In this document: positions 44,376-52,579 of the stretch, piece by piece
Layout: each line of letters begins with the position of its first letter
Position numbering within the stretch: position 1 is the stretch's first letter
Assembly (NCBI RefSeq): GCF_014638275.1
Contig: NZ_BMFJ01000002.1
Location: forward strand, 620,001-684,000
DNA: 64,000 bases
Source of the DNA: Primorskyibacter flagellatus
GTDB taxonomy: Bacteria > Pseudomonadota > Alphaproteobacteria > Rhodobacterales > Rhodobacteraceae
Reading direction: 5' to 3'
Made by a program: the position numbers and the translations under genes
Notes under the pieces: model-generated
Told to the model about the DNA's origin: nothing
What the model saw: only the letters and a program-made list of their open reading frames with translations
The model's database searches: none

Positions 44376-45926
44376 TCAGGCGGCGGCCTGCGCCTCGTTG
44401 TCTCTCAGGATCTTGCGGTTGACCTTTCCCGCGGGCGTCTTCGGCAGGTCGGGCACAAAGGCGACGTGGCGGGGATATTCGTGGCGCGACAGGTTCTGCC
44501 GGACGAGGTCCTGAATCTCCTCCGTCAGCCCGTCGGTCGCATCGCCCTTGAGCACGACAAAGGCCTTCACCACCTGCCCGCGCACAGGGTCCGGCACGCC
44601 GATCGCGGCGGCCTCGGCCACTTTGGGATGGCGCAGGATCGCGTCCTCGATCTCCACCGCGCTCATCGTCCACCCGGCCGAGATGATGACATCGTCCGCC
44701 CGGCCCGCGTGATAGAAATACCCGTCCTCGTCGATCCGGCCGAGGTCCTTGGTCGGGAACCATTCGCCCTTGCGCATGACCATCAGCTCACCGATCTCGC
44801 CGGGCTTCGCGCGCTTGCCGGTCGCGTCATGCACCTCGACCACGTTGCCCGGAACGGCCTTGCCGAGCGACCCGTCCTTGACCGCGAAATCCCCAGCACC
44901 CGGGTAGTTCGCAAGGATGACACCGATCTCCGTCGTGCCGTACATCGACCGGACGGTGGTGCCGAACAGACCTTCCACATAGGCGGCGGTCTCGCTGTCG
45001 ATCGGCTCTCCGGTGAAGGTCAGCTTGTCGAAGTGATAGGTGAAATCCTCGGCCCTGCCGCAGTTGCGCATCATCCGGTAATGCGTTGCCGCCGCCGAAA
45101 GGTTGGTGATCCTGAAATCGGACAACGCCTTGCACAGCCGGACCGGATCGAACCGGCCCGAAAAAGTGCCAGTCGACACGCCAAGCGCCAGCGGGGCCAA
45201 GGTCCCGTGCCACAGCCCGTGACCCCATGCGGGCGAGGAGGGGCAGAAGAACCGGTCGCCCGGGCGGATGCCCGTCGCATAAAGGGCAGCCACCATCAAC
45301 GTCACGATGGACCGGTGGTTGTGCTTTACCGCCGCTGGAAGCGCCCGCGTGGTGCCTGAGGTGTATTGCAGGACGGCGAGGTCGCTCCCCGCAGTATTCA
45401 CCGCAAAACCCGCCGGTAACCCGTCGAGCGCGGCGAGGAAGGCGTCGTCCACGACGACAACCTCCGTCCCGCCGGCGGCGCGCGCTTCCTCCGCCTTGTC
45501 GGCGCTTGTGAACAGGAGCTTTGGGGTGCAATCGTCCGTACGCAACCGTATGCCTTCCGGCCCGAACAGTGTGAACATGGGCACCGCGACCGCCCCCAGC
45601 TTGATCGCGCCGAACATCGCGCCGTAGAAGGCGGCGGTCGGTTCCAGCATGACGGCCACGCGGTCGCCCCGGGCCACCCCCTGACTGGCGAGCCAGTGCG
45701 CAATACGTGACGACAGCGCGGAGAGTTCGTCGAAAGTCACGATCTCGTCCCGTCCGTCCGCGTGCGCGATGCGCAGGGCGACCGCATCCGTCCCTGCATG
45801 CCGGTCGACACATTCATGCGCGATGTTCAGCTGGTCGCGATCCCCGTCGAACAGGTCCCAGAGCGCCTGCGGGCTGAACTGCGCCTGTGCATTGGCGTAG
45901 GACGTGTAGTCCGTGAGCTTGGCCAT
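44376..45926 (-). CDS. AMP-forming acyl-CoA ligase (block B)
   Basis: 516 residues from the ATG at 45926 with GGAGGAGGAG upstream. The phosphate-binding loop LQYTSGTTRALPAAVKHNH, SMYGTTEIGVI, the hinge DLGRIDEDGYFYHAGRADD and the C-terminal catalytic Lys in TPAGKVNRKILRD are complete, as in the ANL superfamily. It joins a carboxylic acid to CoA using ATP. It heads block B; upstream is a region with operators (46019-46058) and IclR 2. Confidence 0.9.
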   Translation of the reverse strand: MAKLTDYTSYANAQAQFSPQALWDLFDGDRDQLNIAHECVDRHAGTDAVALRIAHADGRDEIVTFDELSALSSRIAHWLASQGVARGDRVAVMLEPTAAFYGAMFGAIKLGAVAVPMFTLFGPEGIRLRTDDCTPKLLFTSADKAEEARAAGGTEVVVVDDAFLAALDGLPAGFAVNTAGSDLAVLQYTSGTTRALPAAVKHNHRSIVTLMVAALYATGIRPGDRFFCPSSPAWGHGLWHGTLAPLALGVSTGTFSGRFDPVRLCKALSDFRITNLSAAATHYRMMRNCGRAEDFTYHFDKLTFTGEPIDSETAAYVEGLFGTTVRSMYGTTEIGVILANYPGAGDFAVKDGSLGKAVPGNVVEVHDATGKRAKPGEIGELMVMRKGEWFPTKDLGRIDEDGYFYHAGRADDVIISAGWTMSAVEIEDAILRHPKVAEAAAIGVPDPVRGQVVKAFVVLKGDATDGLTEEIQDLVRQNLSRHEYPRHVAFVPDLPKTPAGKVNRKILRDNEAQAAA

Positions 45927-46018
45927 ATCCTCTCCTCCTCCGGTCCGGGCCGGCAGCACCCGGACCCGTTTCCACAAGGGTGAGAGTCGCCCGAATTATT
46001 GTCAATTCGCGCAATCTA

Positions 46019-46032
46019 TTGTATATGTACAA
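46019..46032. promoter_or_regulatory. Palindrome TTGTATATGTACAA ahead of the acyl-CoA ligase
   Basis: Arms TTGTA and TACAA are perfect, with centre TATG. It lies about 95 bp upstream of the ligase start in an AT-rich part of an otherwise GC-rich region, in the gap between IclR 2 and block B. Confidence 0.5.
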
Positions 46033-46038
46033 CAAGCA

Positions 46039-46058
46039 GTTTTCAGATATGCGAAAAC
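46039..46058. promoter_or_regulatory. Inverted repeat GTTTTC-N8-GAAAAC
   Basis: Perfect 6-bp arms (46039-46044 and 46053-46058) around an 8-nt centre. It is 7 bp from the preceding palindrome, so the two may act together at the block B promoter. Confidence 0.45.
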
Positions 46059-46114
46059 CCCTGCATTCGGTACAGTTGCGCAATCCCCTCCACTCCGGCG
46101 GCCTGCGCGCCACC

Positions 46115-46136
46115 GTGTCATTGTCCATAGGCAATG
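46115..46136. promoter_or_regulatory. Inverted repeat containing TTGTCCA downstream of IclR 2
   Basis: TCATTG (46118-46123) and CAATGA (46132-46137) flank TCCATAGG, so the site contains the TTGTCC core also found at the other IclR loci. Confidence 0.35.
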
Positions 46137-46157
46137 AAATTTACCGACTCGCCGGGA

Positions 46158-46940
46158 TCAGCCCTGACCGCCAACCGCAAGCGTGTCGAGTTCGTCCCGC
46201 GCCGCGATCATCGCCCCGGCCAGCCGGTCGATGCCTTGCGCCGCCATACGCTCCGTGATGCCGATGGCAACGAGGCTGCGGGTCATGCGCCCGGCGGAAT
46301 TCAGGAACGGCACCGCAACCACTGTCACCCCGGACATGTAGGCCCCGCTGTCCACCGCGTAACCCTGCCGCCGCACCTCCGCGACCTCTTCGAGCCAGGC
46401 GTCGAACCTCGGCGGGTTGTCCCACTGAAGGCGGGCGAAACCGTTGCGAAGCTCCGCCTCTCCGAGAGTTCCGAACGCCGCGTAGCAGCGGCCCGTGGCC
46501 GAGATCAGCGCGGGAAACCGGCTGCCGAGATCGACCTGCAACCGGAACCGCTGTTCGACCTGACTGATCGCAACGACGACCATCTGCCCGGCCTCGGTGA
46601 CCTGCGTCGCCAGCACGGTCGCCCCGAAATCCTGCGACAGGCTGTCGAGATGCGGTTGCACCATCGGAATGAAGGCATTGCGCTGGATCGCGGTGCGGGC
46701 GATCGGCAGGATGCCGACGCCGATGGAATAGCGCCGGGTCTCCGGGTCCATCTGCACCAGTCCCTCGTCGGCCAGTACGCGCAGGATGTGCAGGCAGGTG
46801 CTGGGTACCAGCCCGAGGTCGCGGGCCATGGCATTGACCCCGACCGGCGCATCCGCCCGGCCGAGGTGACGCAGGATCGCCACCGCGCGCGTGACGGCGG
46901 GCACTGCACGCTTGACTGGCTCTCCCCCGCGTTCCACCAT
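46158..46940 (-). CDS. IclR-family transcriptional regulator 2
   Basis: 260 residues from the ATG at 46940 with GGAGGA 9 nt ahead; a TTG further up is not needed. The winged helix includes TRAVAILRHLGRADAPVGVNA and GLVPSTCLHILRVLADEGL. The effector domain has ISATGRCYAAFGTL and VAVPFLNSAGRMTRSLVAIG. It lies downstream of block C and upstream of block B, all on the minus strand. Two direct CGGACAA repeats 20 bp apart precede its start (46955-46961, 46975-46981). Targets not known. Confidence 0.88.
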   Translation of the reverse strand: MVERGGEPVKRAVPAVTRAVAILRHLGRADAPVGVNAMARDLGLVPSTCLHILRVLADEGLVQMDPETRRYSIGVGILPIARTAIQRNAFIPMVQPHLDSLSQDFGATVLATQVTEAGQMVVVAISQVEQRFRLQVDLGSRFPALISATGRCYAAFGTLGEAELRNGFARLQWDNPPRFDAWLEEVAEVRRQGYAVDSGAYMSGVTVVAVPFLNSAGRMTRSLVAIGITERMAAQGIDRLAGAMIAARDELDTLAVGGQG

Positions 46941-46954
46941 CTGGCCATTTCCTC

Positions 46955-46981
46955 CGGACAACACCGTCCGGCATCGGACAA
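46955..46981 (-). promoter_or_regulatory. Two CGGACAA direct repeats and a -35 candidate upstream of IclR 2
   Basis: On the minus strand TTGTCCG occurs twice, exactly 20 bp apart (complements of 46955-46961 and 46975-46981), next to a TTGACA (complement of 46995-47000). The same heptamer lies upstream of IclR 3 at 52418-52424. Confidence 0.45.
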
Positions 46982-47000
46982 TGGCCAGCCGCGCCTGTCA

Positions 47001-47018
47001 ACGGGGGACTACCCCCGT
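47001..47018 (-). terminator. Hairpin overlapping the stop codon of the citryl-CoA lyase-like gene
   Basis: ACGGGGG (47001-47007) and CCCCCGT (47012-47018) form a perfect 7-bp stem with an ACTA loop; the stop codon TAG is mostly in the loop. No U run follows on the minus strand. Confidence 0.5.
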
Positions 47019-47797
47019 CCCGGTCCGCTGGTTTCGAGGATCTCCTCCTCCGCCCGCTGCCAGATCTCGAACGCCATTGGGTCGCGCGTTTCCTCGAGGA
47101 TATGCCCGACCAGACCGATGGCGCGGGACATCACGCCGAAACCGCGGATGATTTCCTCCGGGAATCCGAATTCGCAGCAGATCGCCCCGATCGCCCCGGT
47201 CGCGTTGATCGGCAGGGCCTTGCCCGATGCAGCCTCCGCTTCCTGCTGGATCAGCTGGATCAGGGCCACATAGTCGCCGGACATGCCGTTCTCCGCCGCG
47301 ATCTCGAACAGCCGGGGCGCGCGCGGATCGACCGGCTTGTGCACCGGGTGACCCAAACCCGACACGATCTTTCCAGCCGCCCTGTGATCGGCCACCACCT
47401 GTTTCGCGATAGCCGGCAGGTCCGCCCCATCCGTCCCTTTCGGAAGCGCGGCGTAAAGCATCTTCGCCGCCCCCTCCATCGACCCGACGAACACCGTGCC
47501 CAGACCGCATAGCCCCGCCGCCACCGCCGCCTGAAGCGACTCCGGCGCGCCCATGTAGGTCAGCCGCGCCACCAGCGCCGATGGCGTGATCCCGTGTTCC
47601 ACAAGCGTCACTGCGATGGCGTTGAACACGACCGATTCCCGCGCGTCCGGCTTTCGGCCCGTCACCTGCATGAACGCCATGTCGCCCAGGTTCACATGCC
47701 CCAGCACCTCTGACGGGAGGTCGAGCCCGTGGACATTGATCCGGTCCGGCGTGCTCCACCCGATGGCAGAGGTGAGTTTGTCCTTCCGCTTCGGCAT
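47009..47797 (-). CDS. Citryl-CoA lyase-like protein (citrate synthase superfamily)
   Basis: 262 residues, much shorter than citrate synthase (about 430) and close to citryl-CoA lyase/AclB C-terminal domain size. The CoA-site His is present in SGLGHPVHKPVDPRAP (about residue 148), but the position of the catalytic Asp (in the NVD motif of citrate synthases) reads PINATGAIGAI, Thr instead of Asp. It ends a five-gene operon with two MaoC proteins and an SDR. It may cleave a 3-hydroxy-3-carboxy acyl-CoA, or a related ester. Its ATG shares a base with the SDR stop. Confidence 0.84.
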   Translation of the reverse strand: MPKRKDKLTSAIGWSTPDRINVHGLDLPSEVLGHVNLGDMAFMQVTGRKPDARESVVFNAIAVTLVEHGITPSALVARLTYMGAPESLQAAVAAGLCGLGTVFVGSMEGAAKMLYAALPKGTDGADLPAIAKQVVADHRAAGKIVSGLGHPVHKPVDPRAPRLFEIAAENGMSGDYVALIQLIQQEAEAASGKALPINATGAIGAICCEFGFPEEIIRGFGVMSRAIGLVGHILEETRDPMAFEIWQRAEEEILETSGPGRG

Positions 47798-48711
47798 CAG
47801 ATCGGGTCCCAGCTGAACACGTCGCCCGACACCTCAAGCGGCACGAACCCGGCCCGCAGGGCGGGCATGGCGTGATCGGCCACCGTCTCCGGCGTCCAGC
47901 CCTCTCCGCGATGCACCGACCGTACGGGGCGCGGCTGGCTCATCACGAAGATCTCGTTGTTGCGCGAAGCAAAAATCTGACCGCTCACATCCTTCGCCCG
48001 GTCCGAGGCGAGGTAGACCGCCAGAGGCGCGATCTTGGCCGGCTTCATCTCCTGCAGTTTCTTGACCCGCGCCTCCTGCTCCGGGCTGTCGACCTTGATC
48101 GACGATGTCATCCGGCTCCACGCAAACGGCGCGATGCAGTTGGAGGTCACGTTCCACCGCTTCAGGTCCAGCGCAATCGACTTGGAAAGCGCCGCGATCC
48201 CCAGTTTCGCGGCGGAGTAGTTCGCCTGCGCCAGGTTCCCGATCAGCCCGGAGGTGGAGGTCATGTGGATCAGCGCCCCGCTCTCCTGTTCCCGGAACTG
48301 GTCGGCGGCGGCGCGGGAGGTGTTGAAGGACCCGTAAAGATGCACCTTCACCACCGCGTCAAAATCCTCGTAGGTCATCTTGTGGAAGAAACCGTCGCGC
48401 AGGATCCCGGCGTTATTGACCACCGCGTCCAGCCGCCCGAAGGCGTCGACCGCGTCGCGGACCATCTGCCGCGCCGCGTCGGGGTCGCTGACCGATCCGC
48501 CGTTGGCGATGGCACGCCCGCCCGCCGCCTCGATCTCGGCCACCACCTTGTCCGCGGCTCCGGCGTTTTCGCGGTCGCCCTTCAGGCTCGCGCCCAGGTC
48601 GTTGACCACCACCGAAGCCCCCGCCTGTGCCGCCGCCAGCGCGATGTCACGGCCAATGCCGCCCCCCGCGCCCGTCACCAGCATCACCTTGCCGTCAAGC
48701 AGTTCTGCCAT
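47797..48711 (-). CDS. Short-chain dehydrogenase of the 17-beta-HSD4/hydroxyacyl-CoA type
   Basis: 304 residues from the ATG at 48711 (MAELLDGKVMLVTGAGGGIG). Cofactor motif TGAGGGIG, NNAG, the catalytic Ser in HMTSTSGLIG and YSAAK are all present. A C-terminal extension of about 40 residues (after VSGQIFASRNNEIFV) is like that of SDRs near MaoC proteins in peroxisomal-type multifunctional beta-oxidation. It probably oxidises the (R)-3-hydroxyacyl-CoA made by the MaoC hydratase 15 nt upstream. Confidence 0.88.
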   Translation of the reverse strand: MAELLDGKVMLVTGAGGGIGRDIALAAAQAGASVVVNDLGASLKGDRENAGAADKVVAEIEAAGGRAIANGGSVSDPDAARQMVRDAVDAFGRLDAVVNNAGILRDGFFHKMTYEDFDAVVKVHLYGSFNTSRAAADQFREQESGALIHMTSTSGLIGNLAQANYSAAKLGIAALSKSIALDLKRWNVTSNCIAPFAWSRMTSSIKVDSPEQEARVKKLQEMKPAKIAPLAVYLASDRAKDVSGQIFASRNNEIFVMSQPRPVRSVHRGEGWTPETVADHAMPALRAGFVPLEVSGDVFSWDPI

Positions 48712-48726
48712 GTTCTGTGTCCTCAC

Positions 48727-49113
48727 CTAGGTTGCAGTGTCCGGGCCAGTGCCCCGCATGTCCAAAGTCGCCGTGCCCGTCAGCACGGCAGTCTCACCGT
48801 CCGCGTAAACCTCGACCGCATACTCCGCCCCCTCCCGCCGCCGGGCAGAGGCAGTCAGCGCCTGGCCCACGAAGGTCGGAGCGGTAAAACGGATGTCCAG
48901 TTCCGCGATCCTGAACCCCGCGCGCGCGACTGCCTCGACCAGCAGGTTCAGCGCCATGGTGCCATGGGCGATCGGCTTGCCGAACGGCGTGGCGGCGGCG
49001 AAATCGGCGTCCAGATGGATCGGGTTCCAGTCCTGCGTCAGCGCCGCATAGGCCTCTGCCGTCTCGGGGCCGGGGCGGATACTGAGCGGCGGGATCGTAT
49101 CGGGAAAGCTCAT
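48727..49113 (-). CDS. MaoC-type hydratase with intact catalytic motif (block C)
   Basis: 128 residues. The hydratase-2 motif TQDWNPIHLDADFA carries the catalytic Asp and His, followed by FGKPIAHGTMALNL. It hydrates 2-enoyl-CoA to (R)-3-hydroxyacyl-CoA. It lies 9 nt after the non-canonical MaoC partner gene, and the two may form a mixed dimer. Confidence 0.88.
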   Translation of the reverse strand: MSFPDTIPPLSIRPGPETAEAYAALTQDWNPIHLDADFAAATPFGKPIAHGTMALNLLVEAVARAGFRIAELDIRFTAPTFVGQALTASARRREGAEYAVEVYADGETAVLTGTATLDMRGTGPDTAT

Positions 49114-49122
49114 TTGATCTCC

Positions 49123-49515
49123 TCAGGCGGCCCAGATCGACAGGATTTCGCCGCGCAGCAGGTCGCGCCCGCCGGCCTCCGCACGGATGCCGAAACCGAC
49201 CCAGTTGCGCCCCCGCTTCTCCTCTGCCGACAGGACAGAGACGTGGTAGACCACCTCCTCCCCGATCCGGCACGCGGCACCGGAGAACGCCAGTTTCTGC
49301 GCAGCATGGACATTGCCCTTGGGGCGCGGCTGGATGGCACGGATGTAGGCCTCCATCATCCCCGCCACGATCAGCCCGTCCGGTGCGGCATCGCCCTGCG
49401 GCGCGCCATAGATCGCCGCCCAGCCCGCCACCCGTTCCGCATCAAGCGGGATCGTCACGGTGCCGAAGGACTGTCCCGGTTCGAACCGTGCAAAGGTCCA
49501 CATCTCATCGTTCAT
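49123..49515 (-). CDS. MaoC-like hot-dog protein lacking the catalytic motif
   Basis: 130 residues from the ATG at 49515, which overlaps the synthetase stop. The fold signature is readable (WTFARFEPGQSFGTVTIP, DAERVAGWAAIYGAP, GGRDLLRGEILSIW), but no D-x-N-P-x-H motif is present: the corresponding stretch is YGAPQGDAAPDGL. It is probably the non-catalytic half of a heteromeric hydratase with the adjacent 128-residue protein, as known for ChsH1-ChsH2. That assignment is inference. Confidence 0.78.
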   Translation of the reverse strand: MNDEMWTFARFEPGQSFGTVTIPLDAERVAGWAAIYGAPQGDAAPDGLIVAGMMEAYIRAIQPRPKGNVHAAQKLAFSGAACRIGEEVVYHVSVLSAEEKRGRNWVGFGIRAEAGGRDLLRGEILSIWAA

Positions 49516-51614
49516 CACGCGCCCTCCGCCGGCAGGATCAGCGCGTCCAGCGCCACGGCGCCGTCCTCTCGCGCCAGCAGGGGATTGATCTCGATGCTCT
49601 CCACATTCCCGGCATTGGCCGCCGCCAGCACAGACAGGCGGGAAATCACCGCGGCCACCGCGGCCCGGTCCACGCCCAGCCGACCGCGCACCCCGTCGAG
49701 GATCCGTGTCCCCCGCAGCCGGTCCAGCATCCCGAGCGCCTGCGCCTCGCTGACCGGAGCATGGGCAAGCACCACATCCTCCAGCACTTCCGTCAGCACG
49801 CCACCGAAACCGACCATCACCATCGGGCCCATGGCCGGGTCGCGCTGCGTCCCCACGATCAGTTCCACCCCTTCGCCCGCCATGGGCGAGACGAGAACGC
49901 CGCTGATCCGTGCGCCGGGCACCTTCGCCGGGATCTCCGTCAGCATCCGCGCGGCCTCGGCCCGCACGGCCTCTGCCGTGGCCAGGCCAAGGGCCACGCC
50001 GCCGACCTCCGTCTTGTGCGCGATGTCGGGCGACACGATCTTCAGGACGACCGGCAGTCCCATCTCTTCCGCCGCCTCCGCCGCCGCCTCTGCCGACTTG
50101 ACGACCCGCTCCGGCAGCACGGGAATGCCCGCCGCCGCGAGCCGGGCCTTCGCGGTCGCCTCGTCCATCTGCGCCGCCGCGATGACCGGATCGCCGATCA
50201 CAGGCAAGGCCGCGTCGCCGCCGTGCCCGAACCCGTCTGCCAACCGCGCCATGATCGCCAGCGCAGAGACCGCGCGCGACGGATCCGCAAAGCACAGCAC
50301 GCCGCGTTCCTCGTATTCCGAGGCCTGTTCGTCGTTGAACAGCCCGATCAGCGCAAATGGCCTGCCCGACCCCTCCAGAGTTTCAAGCAGCACCTTGCGC
50401 AGGCGCGGCCCCAGAACCGGAGACGCGGTCCATGAGGTGAAGAACCCGGTATAGGCATCATAGTCCCCGGCGCGCATCATCTCCGCCAGATACTCCGGGA
50501 TCAGGTCGAAATCGTTCAGCGCATGCGCCGTGATGTCGACCGGATTGCGCGGAGAGGCAAAGGGATTGCGCTCCAGCAGCTTTGTGACTGAAGCTTCCGG
50601 CATGGGCGGTACCGTCATGCCGTGCAGCTCTGCCGCGTCGGCCATCAGCACCCCGGCCCCGCCGGACACCGTCAGGATACCGAGCCGCTTTCCCGTCGGC
50701 AGCGGTGCGACAGAGGCGGCGTAGAGCGTGTCGAACATCTCTTCCGTCGTCCGCGAGCGTACGGCACCATATTGTTCGATCACCGCCTGGAAGCTCGCGT
50801 CAGAACCGGCCAGCGACGCTGTGTGCGACTGGACCGCGACCGCCCCGACCTCCGACGATCCGACCTTGATGATCGCCACCGGCTTGCCCAGCTCCCGCGC
50901 CCGCTTTAACGCCCGGATCAGACGGGGCGCATCGTTCACGCCCTCCATGTAGACACCGATGGCCGTGACGTCGGGCTGGTCGACCATGTGTTCGAGACAT
51001 TCCGCAACCGTCACGTCGGCTTCGTTCCCGGTGGACACCCAGCCCGACACGCCGAGCCGCCGGGTCTTGGCCATGGACAGCAGATGCGTGCCATAGGCCC
51101 CGGACTGGGTGATAAGCCCGATCCCGCCCCGCTTGGGCATCCCGCCCTCAAGGCCCGAGGTAAAGGTCGCGCAGGCCCCGCTCGCCCCGGAATAACAGCC
51201 AAGGCAGTTCGGACCGAGAATGCGCATCCCGTGCCGCCGCGCGATCTCCAAAAGCCGCGCCTGCGCCGCCGCGCCCTCCGCCCCCACTTCGGAGAATCCG
51301 GCGGAAAAGATCACCGCCGCCTTCACGCCCTTCTGCCCGCAGGCCTCCAGCGTCTCCTCCGCCCGGGCCGCCGGAACCGCCAGCACGGCCAGGTCGACCT
51401 CTCCCGGTATCGCGTCGATCGACGGCCAGGCCTTCAGCCCCTGGACCGTCTCCCGCGTCGGATTGACCGGGTAGAGCGGCCCCGAGAACCCCGCCGCCTT
51501 GCAGAAATCGACCGGCCGTCCGCCGATCCGTACCGGATCGTCCGATGCACCGATCACCGCGATGGAGCGCGGCGCGAAGAAGGCCGCGAGCGGGCCCGAG
51601 CTGTCCTGTACCAT
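49515..51614 (-). CDS. ADP-forming acyl-CoA synthetase (acetate-CoA ligase type, fused alpha/beta)
   Basis: 699 residues. CoA-binding domain (1-130, APRSIAVIGASDDPVRIG), succinyl-CoA-ligase-like domain with ITQSGAYGTHL and the phospho-His in VQSHTASLAGSD (about residue 265), then an ATP-grasp_5 domain (about 470-699). It links acyl-CoA formation to ADP+Pi, or can run backward to make ATP from a thioester. It is 17 nt downstream of IclR 3 and heads the hydratase-SDR-lyase genes. Substrate unknown. Confidence 0.9.
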   Translation of the reverse strand: MVQDSSGPLAAFFAPRSIAVIGASDDPVRIGGRPVDFCKAAGFSGPLYPVNPTRETVQGLKAWPSIDAIPGEVDLAVLAVPAARAEETLEACGQKGVKAAVIFSAGFSEVGAEGAAAQARLLEIARRHGMRILGPNCLGCYSGASGACATFTSGLEGGMPKRGGIGLITQSGAYGTHLLSMAKTRRLGVSGWVSTGNEADVTVAECLEHMVDQPDVTAIGVYMEGVNDAPRLIRALKRARELGKPVAIIKVGSSEVGAVAVQSHTASLAGSDASFQAVIEQYGAVRSRTTEEMFDTLYAASVAPLPTGKRLGILTVSGGAGVLMADAAELHGMTVPPMPEASVTKLLERNPFASPRNPVDITAHALNDFDLIPEYLAEMMRAGDYDAYTGFFTSWTASPVLGPRLRKVLLETLEGSGRPFALIGLFNDEQASEYEERGVLCFADPSRAVSALAIMARLADGFGHGGDAALPVIGDPVIAAAQMDEATAKARLAAAGIPVLPERVVKSAEAAAEAAEEMGLPVVLKIVSPDIAHKTEVGGVALGLATAEAVRAEAARMLTEIPAKVPGARISGVLVSPMAGEGVELIVGTQRDPAMGPMVMVGFGGVLTEVLEDVVLAHAPVSEAQALGMLDRLRGTRILDGVRGRLGVDRAAVAAVISRLSVLAAANAGNVESIEINPLLAREDGAVALDALILPAEGA

Positions 51615-51631
51615 CTCCTCCCGACTCCCCC

Positions 51632-52405
51632 TCAGCCGTCCCGTCGTCCAAAGACGTTCAGTTCGATGAACGCCCCCGCCTCCTTCAGTGCCACCGCCGC
51701 CTCCCGCAGCGCGGCCTCCTCGATCTGTTCCGCGATGCTGATGGCCGACAGGCCAAGCCGCGGCGCGCCCTCGATGTCGCGGATCACCACGGCGGCAATG
51801 CTGAGACCCCGGAACAGGTGCCCGAAATCAAAGGCATAGCCGTCCACGCGCGCCTGCTGCACATCGTCCCAATAGGCGTCGAAACCCGGATCGCATTGCC
51901 AGCGCAGCCCTGCATAGGCGTCGCGCAACGTTTCCCGGTCCAGCCCGCGCACCGCCGCCACGCAGCGCCCCACGGCCCCGACAAGATCCGGCAGGCGCGA
52001 CCCCGGCCGCATGTCCGCCCGCACCACGTCCACCGGCACCACCCGGTCCGACAGCACGATTCGCCCGTTCGGAGTCACCGTCCACAGCGCCACCAGCACA
52101 GCGTGCTCCCGCGCGATCCGGTCCATCACCGGTCGGATCATGTCGCCCGGATTGCGCCCCAGCATCGGCGCGGACAGCTCCAGCACACCCATTCCGATGG
52201 CATAACCCTTGGTCTGCTCATCGAAGGTGACCAAACCCTCTTTCGCCAGCGTTTTCAGAATATTGTAGGTCGTGGAAACGTTCAGCCCCGTCTCCCGCGC
52301 GATGATCGCCACGCCCTCGGGCGCATCGATCTGGGCCAGCCGCCGCAGGATCTTCACCGCGCTCTCCACCGCGCCGACGTATTTCTGGGGGTCCGGGGCC
52401 TTCAT
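51632..52405 (-). CDS. IclR-family transcriptional regulator 3
   Basis: 257 residues. Winged helix near AVKILRRLAQIDAPEGVAII and GLNVSTTYNILKTLAKEGL, effector-binding domain with AVGRCVAAVRGL and FRGLSIAAVVIRD. It is upstream of block C and divergent from the block D crotonase gene across a 174-bp regulatory gap, so it may control both. A TTGTCCG and an ATGGAACAA lie in that gap. Confidence 0.88.
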   Translation of the reverse strand: MKAPDPQKYVGAVESAVKILRRLAQIDAPEGVAIIARETGLNVSTTYNILKTLAKEGLVTFDEQTKGYAIGMGVLELSAPMLGRNPGDMIRPVMDRIAREHAVLVALWTVTPNGRIVLSDRVVPVDVVRADMRPGSRLPDLVGAVGRCVAAVRGLDRETLRDAYAGLRWQCDPGFDAYWDDVQQARVDGYAFDFGHLFRGLSIAAVVIRDIEGAPRLGLSAISIAEQIEEAALREAAVALKEAGAFIELNVFGRRDG

Positions 52406-52579
52406 GTCATTTTTCTCTTGTCCGAATGGCTTTCGTTATAAAGAATGGAACAAACGACGCAAGCCCCCTCGTGACCGGCCCCGGCCGGAGAGAGCGGGGT
52501 AAGGCGCTGTTATTGGGAGGAAAATCTGCATGAGACGCGCGCGGCACTGCGCAGAATCGCCTGTCCGGAGATCCGGAGC
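52406..52579. promoter_or_regulatory. Divergent regulatory gap between IclR 3 and block D
   Basis: 174 bp. TTGTCCG at 52418-52424 and ATGGAACAA at 52445-52453; the latter 9-mer is identical to 41705-41713 near IclR 1. A GGAG ribosome-binding site precedes the crotonase ATG. Exact promoters not assigned. Confidence 0.5.

Noticed and set aside
45927..46157. Small gene or sRNA in the gap between IclR 2 and the acyl-CoA ligase
   Set aside because: Short frames lack ribosome-binding sites and family traits; the palindromes are better explained as operators.
47872..50454. 860-codon plus-strand open frame across blocks C
   Set aside because: It spans four coupled genes on the other strand and has no domain.
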